DNA from: Verrucomicrobiota bacterium
GTDB lineage: Bacteria > Verrucomicrobiota > Verrucomicrobiia > Opitutales > UBA2995
Length of the DNA stretch: 64,000 bases
NCBI GenBank assembly: GCA_027622555.1
Contig: JAQBYJ010000012.1
Coordinates: forward strand, 1-64,000
Reading direction: 5' to 3'
Of this stretch, positions 1 through 7,859 are shown piece after piece (positions within the stretch are counted from its first letter, which is position 1; each line of letters opens with the position of its first letter). The position numbers were made by a program, and so were the translations under genes. Below the pieces are notes generated by a model. The model was not told the origin of the DNA. It made no database searches and saw only the letters and a list, made by a program, of their open reading frames with translations.

Positions 1-552
1 TTGGCCGACGAGATCGGGAGAGCTGCCTACCAAGGCCAGCCCGAAAAGACCTGTGAGGAGTTCTTTGAATATAGAGTTTGTTTGTTTCATTTGAGTAATC
101 ACTTGGGGTTCAGTTGATTCGATCAGCGACGGTGTTTCATCGCTGTCTAGAATTCGAATGTCTGGTTGATTACTATCTATCCTCCTAACCATTACCGCAC
201 CGGTAGCTTCGTCAGTTACATAAAACAACTGACTATCCTTCAACATATGAGCTAATGCTTCATTGATGGAGTAGGCTCCTTTTACGGCTTTGGTGTTGTA
301 CCCACGTACGCGATCAACCAAAAAGAAGATCTGTTCATCCGATTGTTCGACTAACTCCGATAAGGTTTCAGAAGCGTCTCCCGCTGGGATGTCATACTTT
401 CTTTTGGCTGGTTCCGTTGCAAGTAGTGCTGGAAGTCCAAGGAACAGAACTCCCAGAACCACCAGCGTATGCTGATTTAAAATCACCAAAGCAATTGTAA
501 GTAGTTCGAGAAGATAGTTCGTGTCCATTGGATAGCTAGCAATGCCAGACAT
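1..552 (-). CDS. TonB-dependent receptor with N-terminal STN domain (partial, C-terminus beyond left edge)
   Basis: Reading the minus strand from the ATG at 552 gives 184 codons with no stop up to base 1, so the gene continues outside the window. A hydrophobic N-terminal stretch (about residues 12-42, ending in a small-residue cleavage-like site) is followed by an STN (secretin/TonB short N-terminal) domain at about residues 46-120, starting at KYDIPAGDASETLSEL. Such domains sit in the periplasm and pass substrate signals to FecR-type anti-sigma factors, which fits the two genes just upstream. After the STN domain there is a second signal-peptide-like segment beginning MKQTNSIFKE (start at base 90), which is odd for a receptor. 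The ATG at 528 is an alternative start; neither has a clear Shine-Dalgarno. The plug and barrel are not visible, so the receptor assignment is by domain and context. Confidence 0.72.
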   Translation of the reverse strand, partial: MSGIASYPMDTNYLLELLTIALVILNQHTLVVLGVLFLGLPALLATEPAKRKYDIPAGDASETLSELVEQSDEQIFFLVDRVRGYNTKAVKGAYSINEALAHMLKDSQLFYVTDEATGAVMVRRIDSNQPDIRILDSDETPSLIESTEPQVITQMKQTNSIFKELLTGLFGLALVGSSPDLVGQ

Positions 553-748
553 CTAAGGAGACGAATCAGAATGAATTAGGGGTTACGTTAAGGTAAAATA
601 AAGTTTAAGTTTAATGAATAGAAAGAAGAAAAATTAAATATGCAGCCAATCTTGGAACGATGTAAATCATCGGACAACGATTAATCTCCAAATCTGCTCC
701 AAAATTCACTTCCAAGCAGAGTCATATTTCGATTCAAAAGACAATTTA

Positions 749-1828
749 CTAATAAGCCGGTTTTAGAACCACTTTATCGTAGTTGCCTCTCTCGACAACA
801 ATAGAACCATCTCCGGCCAATAGCCGGATAAATGCCTCCACGTCCTCGACCAGAAAACTGCCGCCAATGGACAGATTTTTAAGGTCTTCGCTTTCGACGA
901 CGACTTTAATTACATTGTGCTCGTTAAACTGCTGCACCGCGTCCTCGAGAGGCGTGGCATCGAAGAAAAGGCGTGGGCCCTTCCAGGCAAGTAATTCTTC
1001 ATATTCTTGCATTTCCACCTTGGACATAAGCGGTACGGGACGAGTGCCCTTTGTGGAGATCGTTGCCTGATCACCGGCGATCAAATCCGGGACTATCGGA
1101 TGAAGGACTCCCGAACGTGGCTCGTTTTCCAAAATATCCCAGGGCTCAACCGGCACCGTATTTACGGATACGCGACCCTCGGTGACGAGGACCTGAACTT
1201 CGTCTGGATCGAACCGAACGTTAAATGCAGTTCCAACCGCCTTCACAGAAACGGAGCCCGCATCTACGAGAAACGGACGTGAAGCATCTTTCTTCACTTG
1301 GAAGTGTGCTTCTCCGTTAAGCAGCTGAATCTGCCTTAAGTTATCCGTGAAATTAATGTGCACCTCCGTGTTGGCATTCATTTCCATGACACTGCCGTCC
1401 TCCAGTACAATTTGCTTATAGTCATTCAAAGTAGTCCTGTAGGAATTCGGTGAAGGAATCTCAATCTCCGTCATTTTGTCGACCGCCACCCCTATTCCAA
1501 GAGACAGTGCGATCACGGCTGCAATGGAGCTCGCAACAGCGAACAGCTTTTTGCGCCCTCGCTGTTGAATTCGAGTGCTCTTCCCCAGAATATCGGGATC
1601 GGGACATAAGTTAGGATCATCCTTCAAATGGCGCAGTTGCTGGAGACGGCTCCAGGTAGCCTGCATGTCTTGAAGAGCAATTTCGTGGCGAATATCTTCG
1701 GCCTTCCAGGCGTTAAATTCCGCTTCCCGGCCGGGATCCCAGCCTTCCTCCCCTTCGACCAACCAATCGGAAGCAAGCTTCCTTATCTTCAATTCTCTGC
1801 GGGTTAAACTGTCTTTATTCTCGAACAT
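749..1828 (-). CDS. FecR-type transmembrane anti-sigma factor
   Basis: The 359-residue protein has the layout of FecR family regulators: an N-terminal cytoplasmic part with the DUF4880-like pattern (about residues 10-60, with a WLVEGEEGWDP stretch), one transmembrane helix at about 93-115 after a basic RGRKK segment, a periplasmic FecR domain (about 130-225, with LEDGSVMEMNANTEV and VGTAFNVR, both typical) and a C-terminal DUF4974/STN-like region (about 285-359). FecR proteins hold an ECF sigma factor inactive until a TonB-dependent receptor signals ligand binding. It starts 24 bp after the sigma factor gene and precedes the receptor gene, all on the minus strand, so the three probably form one signalling unit. 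Confidence 0.9.
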   Translation of the reverse strand: MFENKDSLTRRELKIRKLASDWLVEGEEGWDPGREAEFNAWKAEDIRHEIALQDMQATWSRLQQLRHLKDDPNLCPDPDILGKSTRIQQRGRKKLFAVASSIAAVIALSLGIGVAVDKMTEIEIPSPNSYRTTLNDYKQIVLEDGSVMEMNANTEVHINFTDNLRQIQLLNGEAHFQVKKDASRPFLVDAGSVSVKAVGTAFNVRFDPDEVQVLVTEGRVSVNTVPVEPWDILENEPRSGVLHPIVPDLIAGDQATISTKGTRPVPLMSKVEMQEYEELLAWKGPRLFFDATPLEDAVQQFNEHNVIKVVVESEDLKNLSIGGSFLVEDVEAFIRLLAGDGSIVVERGNYDKVVLKPAY

Positions 1829-1852
1829 TGATAATTGATAAACTTCAACTTT

Positions 1853-2383
1853 TTAAGGGTTCATTTGGTCTTCATACCGGGACAAATAAGCGGCACTCTT
1901 GCGCATCCCTTTGGCCAATTGAGCCTTAACGGTATTTGCAGAAATGCCCAGCTCTTCGGCAATTTCCATGCGGGAATACCCATATATCATTCGTAATGTC
2001 ATGATCTGACGACAACGTTTTGGCAGTGTTTCCACAGCTCGTATAAGTAAATTAATTTCATCCCTCAAATTTACAGACTCTTCAATATCAGCCCTATCAT
2101 CTATGACGGATAAGTCGGGAAATTGGGTTAGACTTTTAAATTGAACCACTTTTGTCCTGCGGAAAAGATCGTACACAATATTGCGCGCAACAGTATACAA
2201 CAAGGCCCTGGGCTCCTTTATTTCTCTTTCCTCTCGAACTTTCAGTAGTCGGGCATACGCCTCCTGAATAATGTCGTCGATATCCTCAAGCGTTGGAAAT
2301 TTATTTTTCAGATACGCCCGGATCTCAGGCTCATAAATCTGGATTTCCCTGGCAAACCAGTTGTCGCGTTCTGCATTGGCCAT
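1853..2383 (-). CDS. ECF-type RNA polymerase sigma factor
   Basis: A 176-residue sigma-70 family protein of ECF size. Region 2 covers about residues 15-85 (DDIIQEAYARLLKV and ARNIVYDLFRRTK, the core-binding and -10 recognition helices). Region 4 covers about 110-165 (LPKRCRQIMTLRMIYGYS followed by MEIAEELGISANTVKAQL, a clear helix-turn-helix for the -35 element). No region 1.1 or 3 is present. Gene order sigma, FecR, STN receptor matches FecI-FecR-FecA-type cell-surface signalling, so it probably drives the receptor gene or a linked uptake locus in response to an external glycan or siderophore. The ligand cannot be told from the sequence. Confidence 0.92.
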   Translation of the reverse strand: MANAERDNWFAREIQIYEPEIRAYLKNKFPTLEDIDDIIQEAYARLLKVREEREIKEPRALLYTVARNIVYDLFRRTKVVQFKSLTQFPDLSVIDDRADIEESVNLRDEINLLIRAVETLPKRCRQIMTLRMIYGYSRMEIAEELGISANTVKAQLAKGMRKSAAYLSRYEDQMNP

Positions 2384-2986
2384 AAGTAAGTTCCTAAGTG
2401 AAAAAAATATCGGTTCGAAAAGTGGTACTCACTAAAATTTCAGAAGAACAAAATGGTCAAGCGGGAATTGAAGGACCCGGTTCGCCAAGGTGTGATTTTG
2501 AAAGATGTCAATATCCGAGCCAGCGAATCCAACGAATACCCAATGGCGAGTGGTTGATCTTTCCGTACCGAATTCTTTGGGCTGATTCACTACAGAAAAA
2601 GTCACCTCCTCCTTTTGTAGGAGACAGGCAACTTTAGTCGCGACCCGAAGGTTTTTGATTTACGAGTCGCGAATAAATTTGCTCCTACACTTCGGCCATC
2701 CATTCGTTTCTGACATCAATAGTACCGAGGTCTTGACCGACAACGAAGTGAAAAACAAAACTAGTGATGCTTTGTGCTCCATCGATATTGAATCGACCTC
2801 TGATCTGGAGGACCTCGCAAATAAGTGCCTTGGGATTATCGAAGTCTAATTAGTCTGGGGTTTGATTAGGGATTGCTGGACTACATGGTATTTGCATAGT
2901 CCAAGAAAAAAGGCGGCCAGCTTCTCCAGGTTTTATCCGATTTGAAAATGCTCTTCGAAGATTTGAAAACCAAATGCAGCCGAGCG
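2384..2986. other. Intergenic region without a supported gene
   Basis: About 600 bases separate the divergent sigma factor and dctP genes. Apart from one palindromic repeat at 2616-2689 I see no convincing gene. Short open frames here (for example 2655-2849) lack family resemblance, a ribosome site and a plausible start. The region should hold the promoters for both flanking transcription units, but I cannot place them with confidence. Confidence 0.6.
2616..2689. repeat. TGTAGGAG palindromic repeat, copy 1
   Basis: The left arm reads TGTAGGAG, then an inner part containing GTCGCGAC; the right arm contains GTCGCGA and ends in GCTCCTACA. It belongs to the same family as copies at 4144, 30149, 40139, 43184, 47659 and 50982. 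Layout is that of bacterial REP elements: short intergenic imperfect hairpin, conserved outer bases, variable inner stem. Confidence 0.8.
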
Positions 2987-3970
2987 ATGAAAGTTTTCGC
3001 TCTCATACTCTGGTCTCTGGCATTGATGAGTTGTTCGGTCGAAAAGAAAGGTTTTGTTTTCAAATACAGTAACTCACAACCCGAGCAGGCACCGCGGAGC
3101 CAATCGATGATCTTCTTTGAAAAAGAGTTGGAGGCACGCTCGGGTGGTCGCATCCAGGTCGAGAACTATTTCGGAGCTGTTCTGGGAAACGAGCGTGAAA
3201 TGATGGACATGGTGGCGATGGGCACACTTCAAGGAACGCGGGGCGGGCTCTTCATCGACGCCAATCCAAAATACGCGATCTTCATGCTTCCATTTCTGGT
3301 GGAGGACTGGGACCAGGCGTTGAAGCTGATCAATAGTGATTTCACGAAAAAAATAAATGAAGAGGCTAGATCGAACGGTTTCCATATCCCGGCCACAGGA
3401 ATTTCCCAGGGGTTCCGCGCACACACCAACAGTGCTCATCCACTGAAGTCACCGAACGATCTGAAGAGTCTGAAAATGCGGGTGCCTCCGCAGGAAGTTT
3501 ATGTTTTGACCGCTCGTGCATTCGGAACCAGCCCGCAGGAAATGCCTGCCTCAGAGATTTACCAGGCGCTCAAAACCGGCGTTCTCGACGGACAGGACAA
3601 CCCACCGTCAAACATATGGGATTATAAGATTTTTGAAGTGCAGAAATACATGACCGTGGCCAACTACTCGACGGGTCCGGACCCGTTCATGGTAAATCTC
3701 GATTGGTATGAATCGCTTCCAGACGATCTCAAAACCATTTTCGACAAAGTCGCCATTGAAACGATCGCCTATTCCGACAAACTGAATCGCGAAAGTGAAT
3801 CCAATTACATCCAACAACTTTCCGAAAAACTGGAGGTGCACTTTATCGAGGAAAAAGAATTGGAACAATTCCGGGCACTGGTGGAACCCGTGTATCAACA
3901 CTTCATCGACAAGGGTGTTTTCACCTGGGACGATGTGAAAGAAGCACAAACCGTTGCACGAGGGAAATAG
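2987..3970 (+). CDS. dctP: TRAP transporter solute-binding lipoprotein DctP
   Basis: This is a DctP-family extracytoplasmic binding protein for a TRAP (sodium-driven) importer, most often of carboxylates or sugar acids. I chose the ATG at 2987 because it gives a compact lipoprotein signal (MKVFALILWSLALMSC, lipobox LMSC); an in-frame TTG at 2942 would only add a polar extension. Typical family signatures are present: LKSLKMRVPPQEVY, the conserved arginine region that binds the substrate carboxylate, then EIYQALKTGVLDGQDNP. The mature length (about 310 residues) is normal. The matching membrane subunits follow at 4252 and 4779, separated by 281 bases with a palindromic repeat, an unusually wide gap inside a TRAP operon. 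Confidence 0.92.
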   Translation: MKVFALILWSLALMSCSVEKKGFVFKYSNSQPEQAPRSQSMIFFEKELEARSGGRIQVENYFGAVLGNEREMMDMVAMGTLQGTRGGLFIDANPKYAIFMLPFLVEDWDQALKLINSDFTKKINEEARSNGFHIPATGISQGFRAHTNSAHPLKSPNDLKSLKMRVPPQEVYVLTARAFGTSPQEMPASEIYQALKTGVLDGQDNPPSNIWDYKIFEVQKYMTVANYSTGPDPFMVNLDWYESLPDDLKTIFDKVAIETIAYSDKLNRESESNYIQQLSEKLEVHFIEEKELEQFRALVEPVYQHFIDKGVFTWDDVKEAQTVARGK

Positions 3971-4143
3971 TCCGACACTGCTCCCCTGACGGCCATTTAA
4001 TTAACCTTCCTTGCCCCTTTACTTATCGACCAAAGGAATAGGTCCAACTTTGTGTTGAACAGCATTTGATTATTTGCCACTCCTCTTTTGTCCTCCAACT
4101 GTTGCGTATCAGATCTGGAGAATGGCTTGGTTGACCTCATTTT

Positions 4144-4205
4144 TGTAGGAGCAAACTTGTTCGCGACTTTTAAATCATAGAGTCGCGATTAAAATTGCTC
4201 CTACA
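4144..4205. repeat. TGTAGGAG palindromic repeat, copy 2
   Basis: Outer arms TGTAGGAGCAA (4144-4154) and TTGCTCCTACA (4195-4205) are perfectly complementary. The inner bases GTTCGCGACTTTTA pair imperfectly with TAGAGTCGCGATTA. It lies between dctP and dctQ, so it would be transcribed within the TRAP operon if the genes are co-transcribed. The remainder of 3971-4251 shows no gene. Confidence 0.88.
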
Positions 4206-4251
4206 TTTTGGAGAGAAACCATTGAAACGGTAGGCATTATCAAATTATCTC

Positions 4252-4770
4252 ATGGGAAAAATCGTAGCATTCGAAAAGTGGCTGACACGGATCCTGGAAT
4301 GGATACTCGCCGCAACTTTTTTCGGATTTTTCCTGCTGATCATTATCTTGGTCATTTTGCGTTACGTATTCAACACAACCATCATCGGCACAAATGAAGG
4401 TATCGTGATTGCATTTATCTTCACGACCGCGATTGGCGGAGCAGTGGCAATTTCCAGAAGGGAACATATTGCGATCACCTTCTTCGTCGACAAGCTACCG
4501 GACCACATCCGTACCGGCATCGACATCCTGGGCCTGGCTATGGTTGCTCTGATTAACGCCGTTATGGTGTGGCAATCGATTTACTGGATCGGACGCACGG
4601 GCGGATTCATGATGCCGGCCATGCAAATGCCCCAATGGGTTGCGCAAATAAGCATTCCCATAGGCTGTAGCCTCGCCATCGTTTATTGCCTCCTCAAAAT
4701 CGCGATTCTGGCATCGGGAAAAGCCACCAGGGCATTGCAACCAATGGCTGAAAGCCAAAAGGAAATTTAA
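4252..4770 (+). CDS. dctQ: TRAP transporter small permease DctQ
   Basis: A 172-residue protein with four predicted membrane helices (about residues 16-38, 48-68, 92-112 and 133-155). Its features fit the DctQ family: ILVILRYVFNTTIIGTNEG near helix 1/2 and an RREHI motif (usual xRREHIxV) at about residue 67. DctQ pairs with the large subunit encoded 8 bp downstream to form the membrane part of the TRAP importer. The start ATG at 4252 gives the usual short cytoplasmic N-terminus. Confidence 0.9.
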   Translation: MGKIVAFEKWLTRILEWILAATFFGFFLLIIILVILRYVFNTTIIGTNEGIVIAFIFTTAIGGAVAISRREHIAITFFVDKLPDHIRTGIDILGLAMVALINAVMVWQSIYWIGRTGGFMMPAMQMPQWVAQISIPIGCSLAIVYCLLKIAILASGKATRALQPMAESQKEI

Positions 4771-4778
4771 GGACGCCG

Positions 4779-6056
4779 GTGATCATTCTTCTAGTCAGTC
4801 TTTTGGTTCTCCTGATCCTCGGAGTGCCCATCGCCTATTCGCTCGGCTTGTCCGCCATGATGTATTTTCTCATTGAGCAGCCTGACCTGATAGCGATCCT
4901 GCCTCAGCGGCTTTTTTCGGGGATGAATAATTACGCGCTCATATCGCTGCCACTCTTCATCCTGATGGGTCAGGTCATGAATTCGAGCGGAATCACCGCG
5001 CGTTTAATTGATTTATCGCTGCTCTTGGTTGGACGGTTTAGGGGCGGCCTGGCTATGGTCAACGTGTTTGCCAGCATGATCTTCGGCGGTATCTCAGGGT
5101 CCGCCACATCAGACACCGCCTCGATCGGATCGGTGCTGATTCCGGAGATGAAGAAGCGTGGCTATCCGGTGTCCTTCGCCAGCGGAATCACCGTCGCATC
5201 CTCAACCATGGGTATGATTATTCCCCCGAGCGTCCCGATGGTTCTCTATGCCATTGTCGCCCAGGAATCGGTTGGCCGCTTGTTTCTTGGAGGGCTAATA
5301 CCCGGCCTCATGATCGGCGTCTTCCAATTGTTCATCGCTTCTACCTTGGCGCGAAAGCGAGGGTATCCGCACGAGGAAGTGCAAAGGAAATGGCCCGATA
5401 TAACCCGGCAGATTCGCCGCTCGGTCTTTGTGGTTATCATGCCACTCTTCGTCGTTGGATCTGTGGTGCTCGGAATCGCAACCGCCACGGAAGCCGCCGG
5501 CCTGGGTGTGCTCTACGCATTGATAGCCGGTTTCTTTATCATCGGCAGGAGATCGATAAAAGACCTCCCGGAATCGCTTCGGTCGGGAATCATAACCAGC
5601 GCCAAGATCATGATGATAATTGCGTTTTCCCAACTCTATGTGTGGGTGCTGGCGTTGGAGCGAATTCCCGACCAGCTCGCCCTCTTTGTCTCCAGTCTCG
5701 ATCTCGGGCCGGTGGCGATACTTCTTCTAGTAAGTCTTATTGTTTTAGTGGTCGGTACTTTCATTGATGTGAGCCCCGCCATACTTTTGTTGACGCCAGT
5801 ACTACTGCCTGCCGCCCAGGCTGCTGGCGTTTCGGGAGTGCAGTTTGGTGTGGTTCTGGTATCCGGTCTGGCGGTTGGGGCCTGCTCGCCTCCAGTAGGA
5901 AACTGCTTGAATGTGTGCGCCGCGATTTCCCGCATTGGTATCGGATCCATCTTTTATAGCGCGGCTCCATTCCTGTTTGCGAATGTCTTGACGCTATTTC
6001 TTATCAGCGTCATTCCCGATCTTGTCCTTTGGCTACCTTCGTTACTAATGGAATGA
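4779..6056 (+). CDS. dctM: TRAP transporter large permease DctM
   Basis: A 425-residue, strongly hydrophobic protein of normal DctM length, with about 11-12 membrane segments. Family signatures include the GGISGSATSDTASIGS stretch (about residues 103-118) and a matching PPVGNCLNV motif near the C-terminus (about 370), the two halves of the inverted-repeat transport core. The start is a GTG at 4779, 8 bp after dctQ. The stop TGA (6054-6056) overlaps an in-frame ATG of the following dehydrogenase gene (ATGA at 6053), suggesting translational coupling. Confidence 0.93.
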   Translation: MIILLVSLLVLLILGVPIAYSLGLSAMMYFLIEQPDLIAILPQRLFSGMNNYALISLPLFILMGQVMNSSGITARLIDLSLLLVGRFRGGLAMVNVFASMIFGGISGSATSDTASIGSVLIPEMKKRGYPVSFASGITVASSTMGMIIPPSVPMVLYAIVAQESVGRLFLGGLIPGLMIGVFQLFIASTLARKRGYPHEEVQRKWPDITRQIRRSVFVVIMPLFVVGSVVLGIATATEAAGLGVLYALIAGFFIIGRRSIKDLPESLRSGIITSAKIMMIIAFSQLYVWVLALERIPDQLALFVSSLDLGPVAILLLVSLIVLVVGTFIDVSPAILLLTPVLLPAAQAAGVSGVQFGVVLVSGLAVGACSPPVGNCLNVCAAISRIGIGSIFYSAAPFLFANVLTLFLISVIPDLVLWLPSLLME

Positions 6057-6070
6057 AAAAAAACACTATT

Positions 6071-6961
6071 ATGAAAAGAGTTGGATTCATTGGTTTGGGC
6101 GACATGGGAAGTGCCATGGCGGGCAATGTCATTAAATGCGGTTTCCCCGCAGCGGGTTTCGATCCCGATGAAAAGCGTCTCGCGACCTTTGCAGATGTCG
6201 GCGGGAAACCAGCGGCAAATGCGAGAGAAGTGGGTGAAAACGCCGACGCGGTTTTCGTTATGGTGCTGAACGGGAATCAGGCCAAATCAGCCATCTTCGG
6301 TGAGGATGGGTTGGTTAAAGGGCTGAAGCCAGGCAGTGTAATCATCTTGTCTGCCACGATCAAGCCGAGGGAAGCCCGTGAGATTGCCCGGGACCTGGAA
6401 GGAACGGGTATCGACATGATAGATACGCCGGTAAGCGGCGGTCACGCGGGAGCCTTAGCCGGAACTTTGACGATGATGTCCGCGGCCCCGAAGGAAGTTT
6501 TTGACGCCCATCAGGATGTACTAAACGCAGTCGGCGGGAAAATCTTTCACGTCGGGGAAGAGCCGGGCATGGGGCAAACGGTTAAGGCCGCGTTGCAGGC
6601 GCTGATAGGTTCCATCTTCGCGGCAACTTTCGAGTCAGCGGTGCTGGCCGCCAAATCAGGGGTACCCGGAAAAGTTTTGTATGACGTGTTTACCGCCAGT
6701 GGTGCAGGTTGTCAGATCGTAAACAATTCACTGCAAAATATCCTTGATCGGGCGTTTGTAGGAACCGGCAGCCACATCGGAACAATGTATAAAGATCTGA
6801 CCATTTCCATGGAACAGGCTCTTGAGCAAGGGGTACCTCTTTTCACCTCCGCAGCAGCTATGCAATTGTTTCAGGCCGGGAAGTCACGTTTCCCCAATGA
6901 AGACAATTGGGCGGTAACAAAGGTGCTGGAAGAAATAGCCGGAACAAAGGTGGTCTGGTAA
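6071..6961 (+). CDS. Beta-hydroxyacid dehydrogenase (3-hydroxyisobutyrate/tartronate-semialdehyde reductase family)
   Basis: About 296 residues with an N-terminal NAD(P)-binding Rossmann motif (GFIGLGDMGSAMAGN), the substrate-binding stretch DTPVSGGHAGALAGTL (about residue 118), and a helical C-terminal domain. The catalytic lysine is seen in GQTVKAALQAL; the usual KxxNN around it is changed to KAALQ, reminiscent of the threonate-dehydrogenase-like branch but not diagnostic. Start 6071 gives the usual N-terminus; ATG at 6053, overlapping the dctM stop as ATGA, would add six residues and is also possible. Position between the TRAP genes and an isomerase suggests oxidation or reduction of a sugar-acid intermediate. 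Exact substrate unknown. Confidence 0.85.
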   Translation: MKRVGFIGLGDMGSAMAGNVIKCGFPAAGFDPDEKRLATFADVGGKPAANAREVGENADAVFVMVLNGNQAKSAIFGEDGLVKGLKPGSVIILSATIKPREAREIARDLEGTGIDMIDTPVSGGHAGALAGTLTMMSAAPKEVFDAHQDVLNAVGGKIFHVGEEPGMGQTVKAALQALIGSIFAATFESAVLAAKSGVPGKVLYDVFTASGAGCQIVNNSLQNILDRAFVGTGSHIGTMYKDLTISMEQALEQGVPLFTSAAAMQLFQAGKSRFPNEDNWAVTKVLEEIAGTKVVW

Positions 6962-6979
6962 TAATTTAAGAAAATCCCA

Positions 6980-7846
6980 ATGGCAAAACTAAGTGTTATA
7001 ACAGATGGTATCAGTCGTGATTTTGAGCATGCACTCCGGGTTCTGACAGAGTTCGGACTCGAATATGCCGAGCTTCAATTCCTATGGGACAAGGAGGTAG
7101 GCGATCTGGACGCCGGGGAGCGTCAGCGGGCGCTCGCTCTGCTGAAAGACCACGGGCTGAAAGTGTCCTGCATTTCCCGCCATATTTTTGGAGGTATGCC
7201 AGTGATGCCGACCCAAGTTGGTGACGCGCTTCACACCAAACATATGGATTCGTTCAAACGATGTATCGAGATGGCGCACCAGTTTGGCTGTGGCGTCGTT
7301 CGAACCATGAGCGGCAGCAAAGAAATGATTCTGTTTGGCACCAACGGCGCTGAAAAGTGGAACGTTTCGAACGGAGCATGGGAAAAGATTTTAGAGTTGC
7401 TTGAACCGGCGGTTCGGCTTGCTGAAGCCGAAGGCATAACGATGGTGGTTGAAACCGGAAACAACGCCATGATCACATCGGCCTGGCTCGGTCGCCGAAT
7501 GATCGAAGAGTTGGGAAGCAAGCACTTGAAAATTCTCTGGGATCCGGCAAACAGCCTTTATTGCAACGAGCAAGCATGGCCGGATGGTTATGAGGCGCTT
7601 AAGGGCGGTTACCTCGGACACCTGCATATTAAAGATGTCATCGTAGATATACCTAAAGCGACAGTTCAAGTGTGTGAACTGGGCACCGGCCAACTGGGAC
7701 CACAATTGGAACCGATAGCAAAGGCGTTAAAGGCTGACGCTTATGACGGAGTCATTTCTCTTGAGAGTGTTTATCATCCGGACGGTGGCACCTATGAGGA
7801 CGGCTTCAGAGCTTCGATCGCCCGTTTCAAGGAGTTGTTCGGTTAG
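6980..7846 (+). CDS. Sugar phosphate isomerase/epimerase-like TIM barrel (AP_endonuc_2 family)
   Basis: A 288-residue protein of the xylose-isomerase-like TIM-barrel superfamily. Metal-site-type motifs occur in order: VVETGNNAMI (Glu, about residue 157), KILWDPANSLY (Asp, about 189), GHLHIKDV (His, about 213) and ISLESVYH (Glu, about 256). These residues normally bind a divalent metal and act on the C2/C3 position of ketoses or inositols. The gene lies 18 bp after the dehydrogenase and 13 bp before the ABC ATPase gene, so it is probably in the same operon and acts on the imported sugar or sugar acid. Hydroxypyruvate-isomerase-like activity is one alternative. Confidence 0.82.
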   Translation: MAKLSVITDGISRDFEHALRVLTEFGLEYAELQFLWDKEVGDLDAGERQRALALLKDHGLKVSCISRHIFGGMPVMPTQVGDALHTKHMDSFKRCIEMAHQFGCGVVRTMSGSKEMILFGTNGAEKWNVSNGAWEKILELLEPAVRLAEAEGITMVVETGNNAMITSAWLGRRMIEELGSKHLKILWDPANSLYCNEQAWPDGYEALKGGYLGHLHIKDVIVDIPKATVQVCELGTGQLGPQLEPIAKALKADAYDGVISLESVYHPDGGTYEDGFRASIARFKELFG

Positions 7847-7859
7847 ATAATCGACACTC

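Noticed and set aside
2655-2849. 64-codon frame upstream of dctP
   Set aside because: It begins within a palindromic repeat and has no family likeness or ribosome site.
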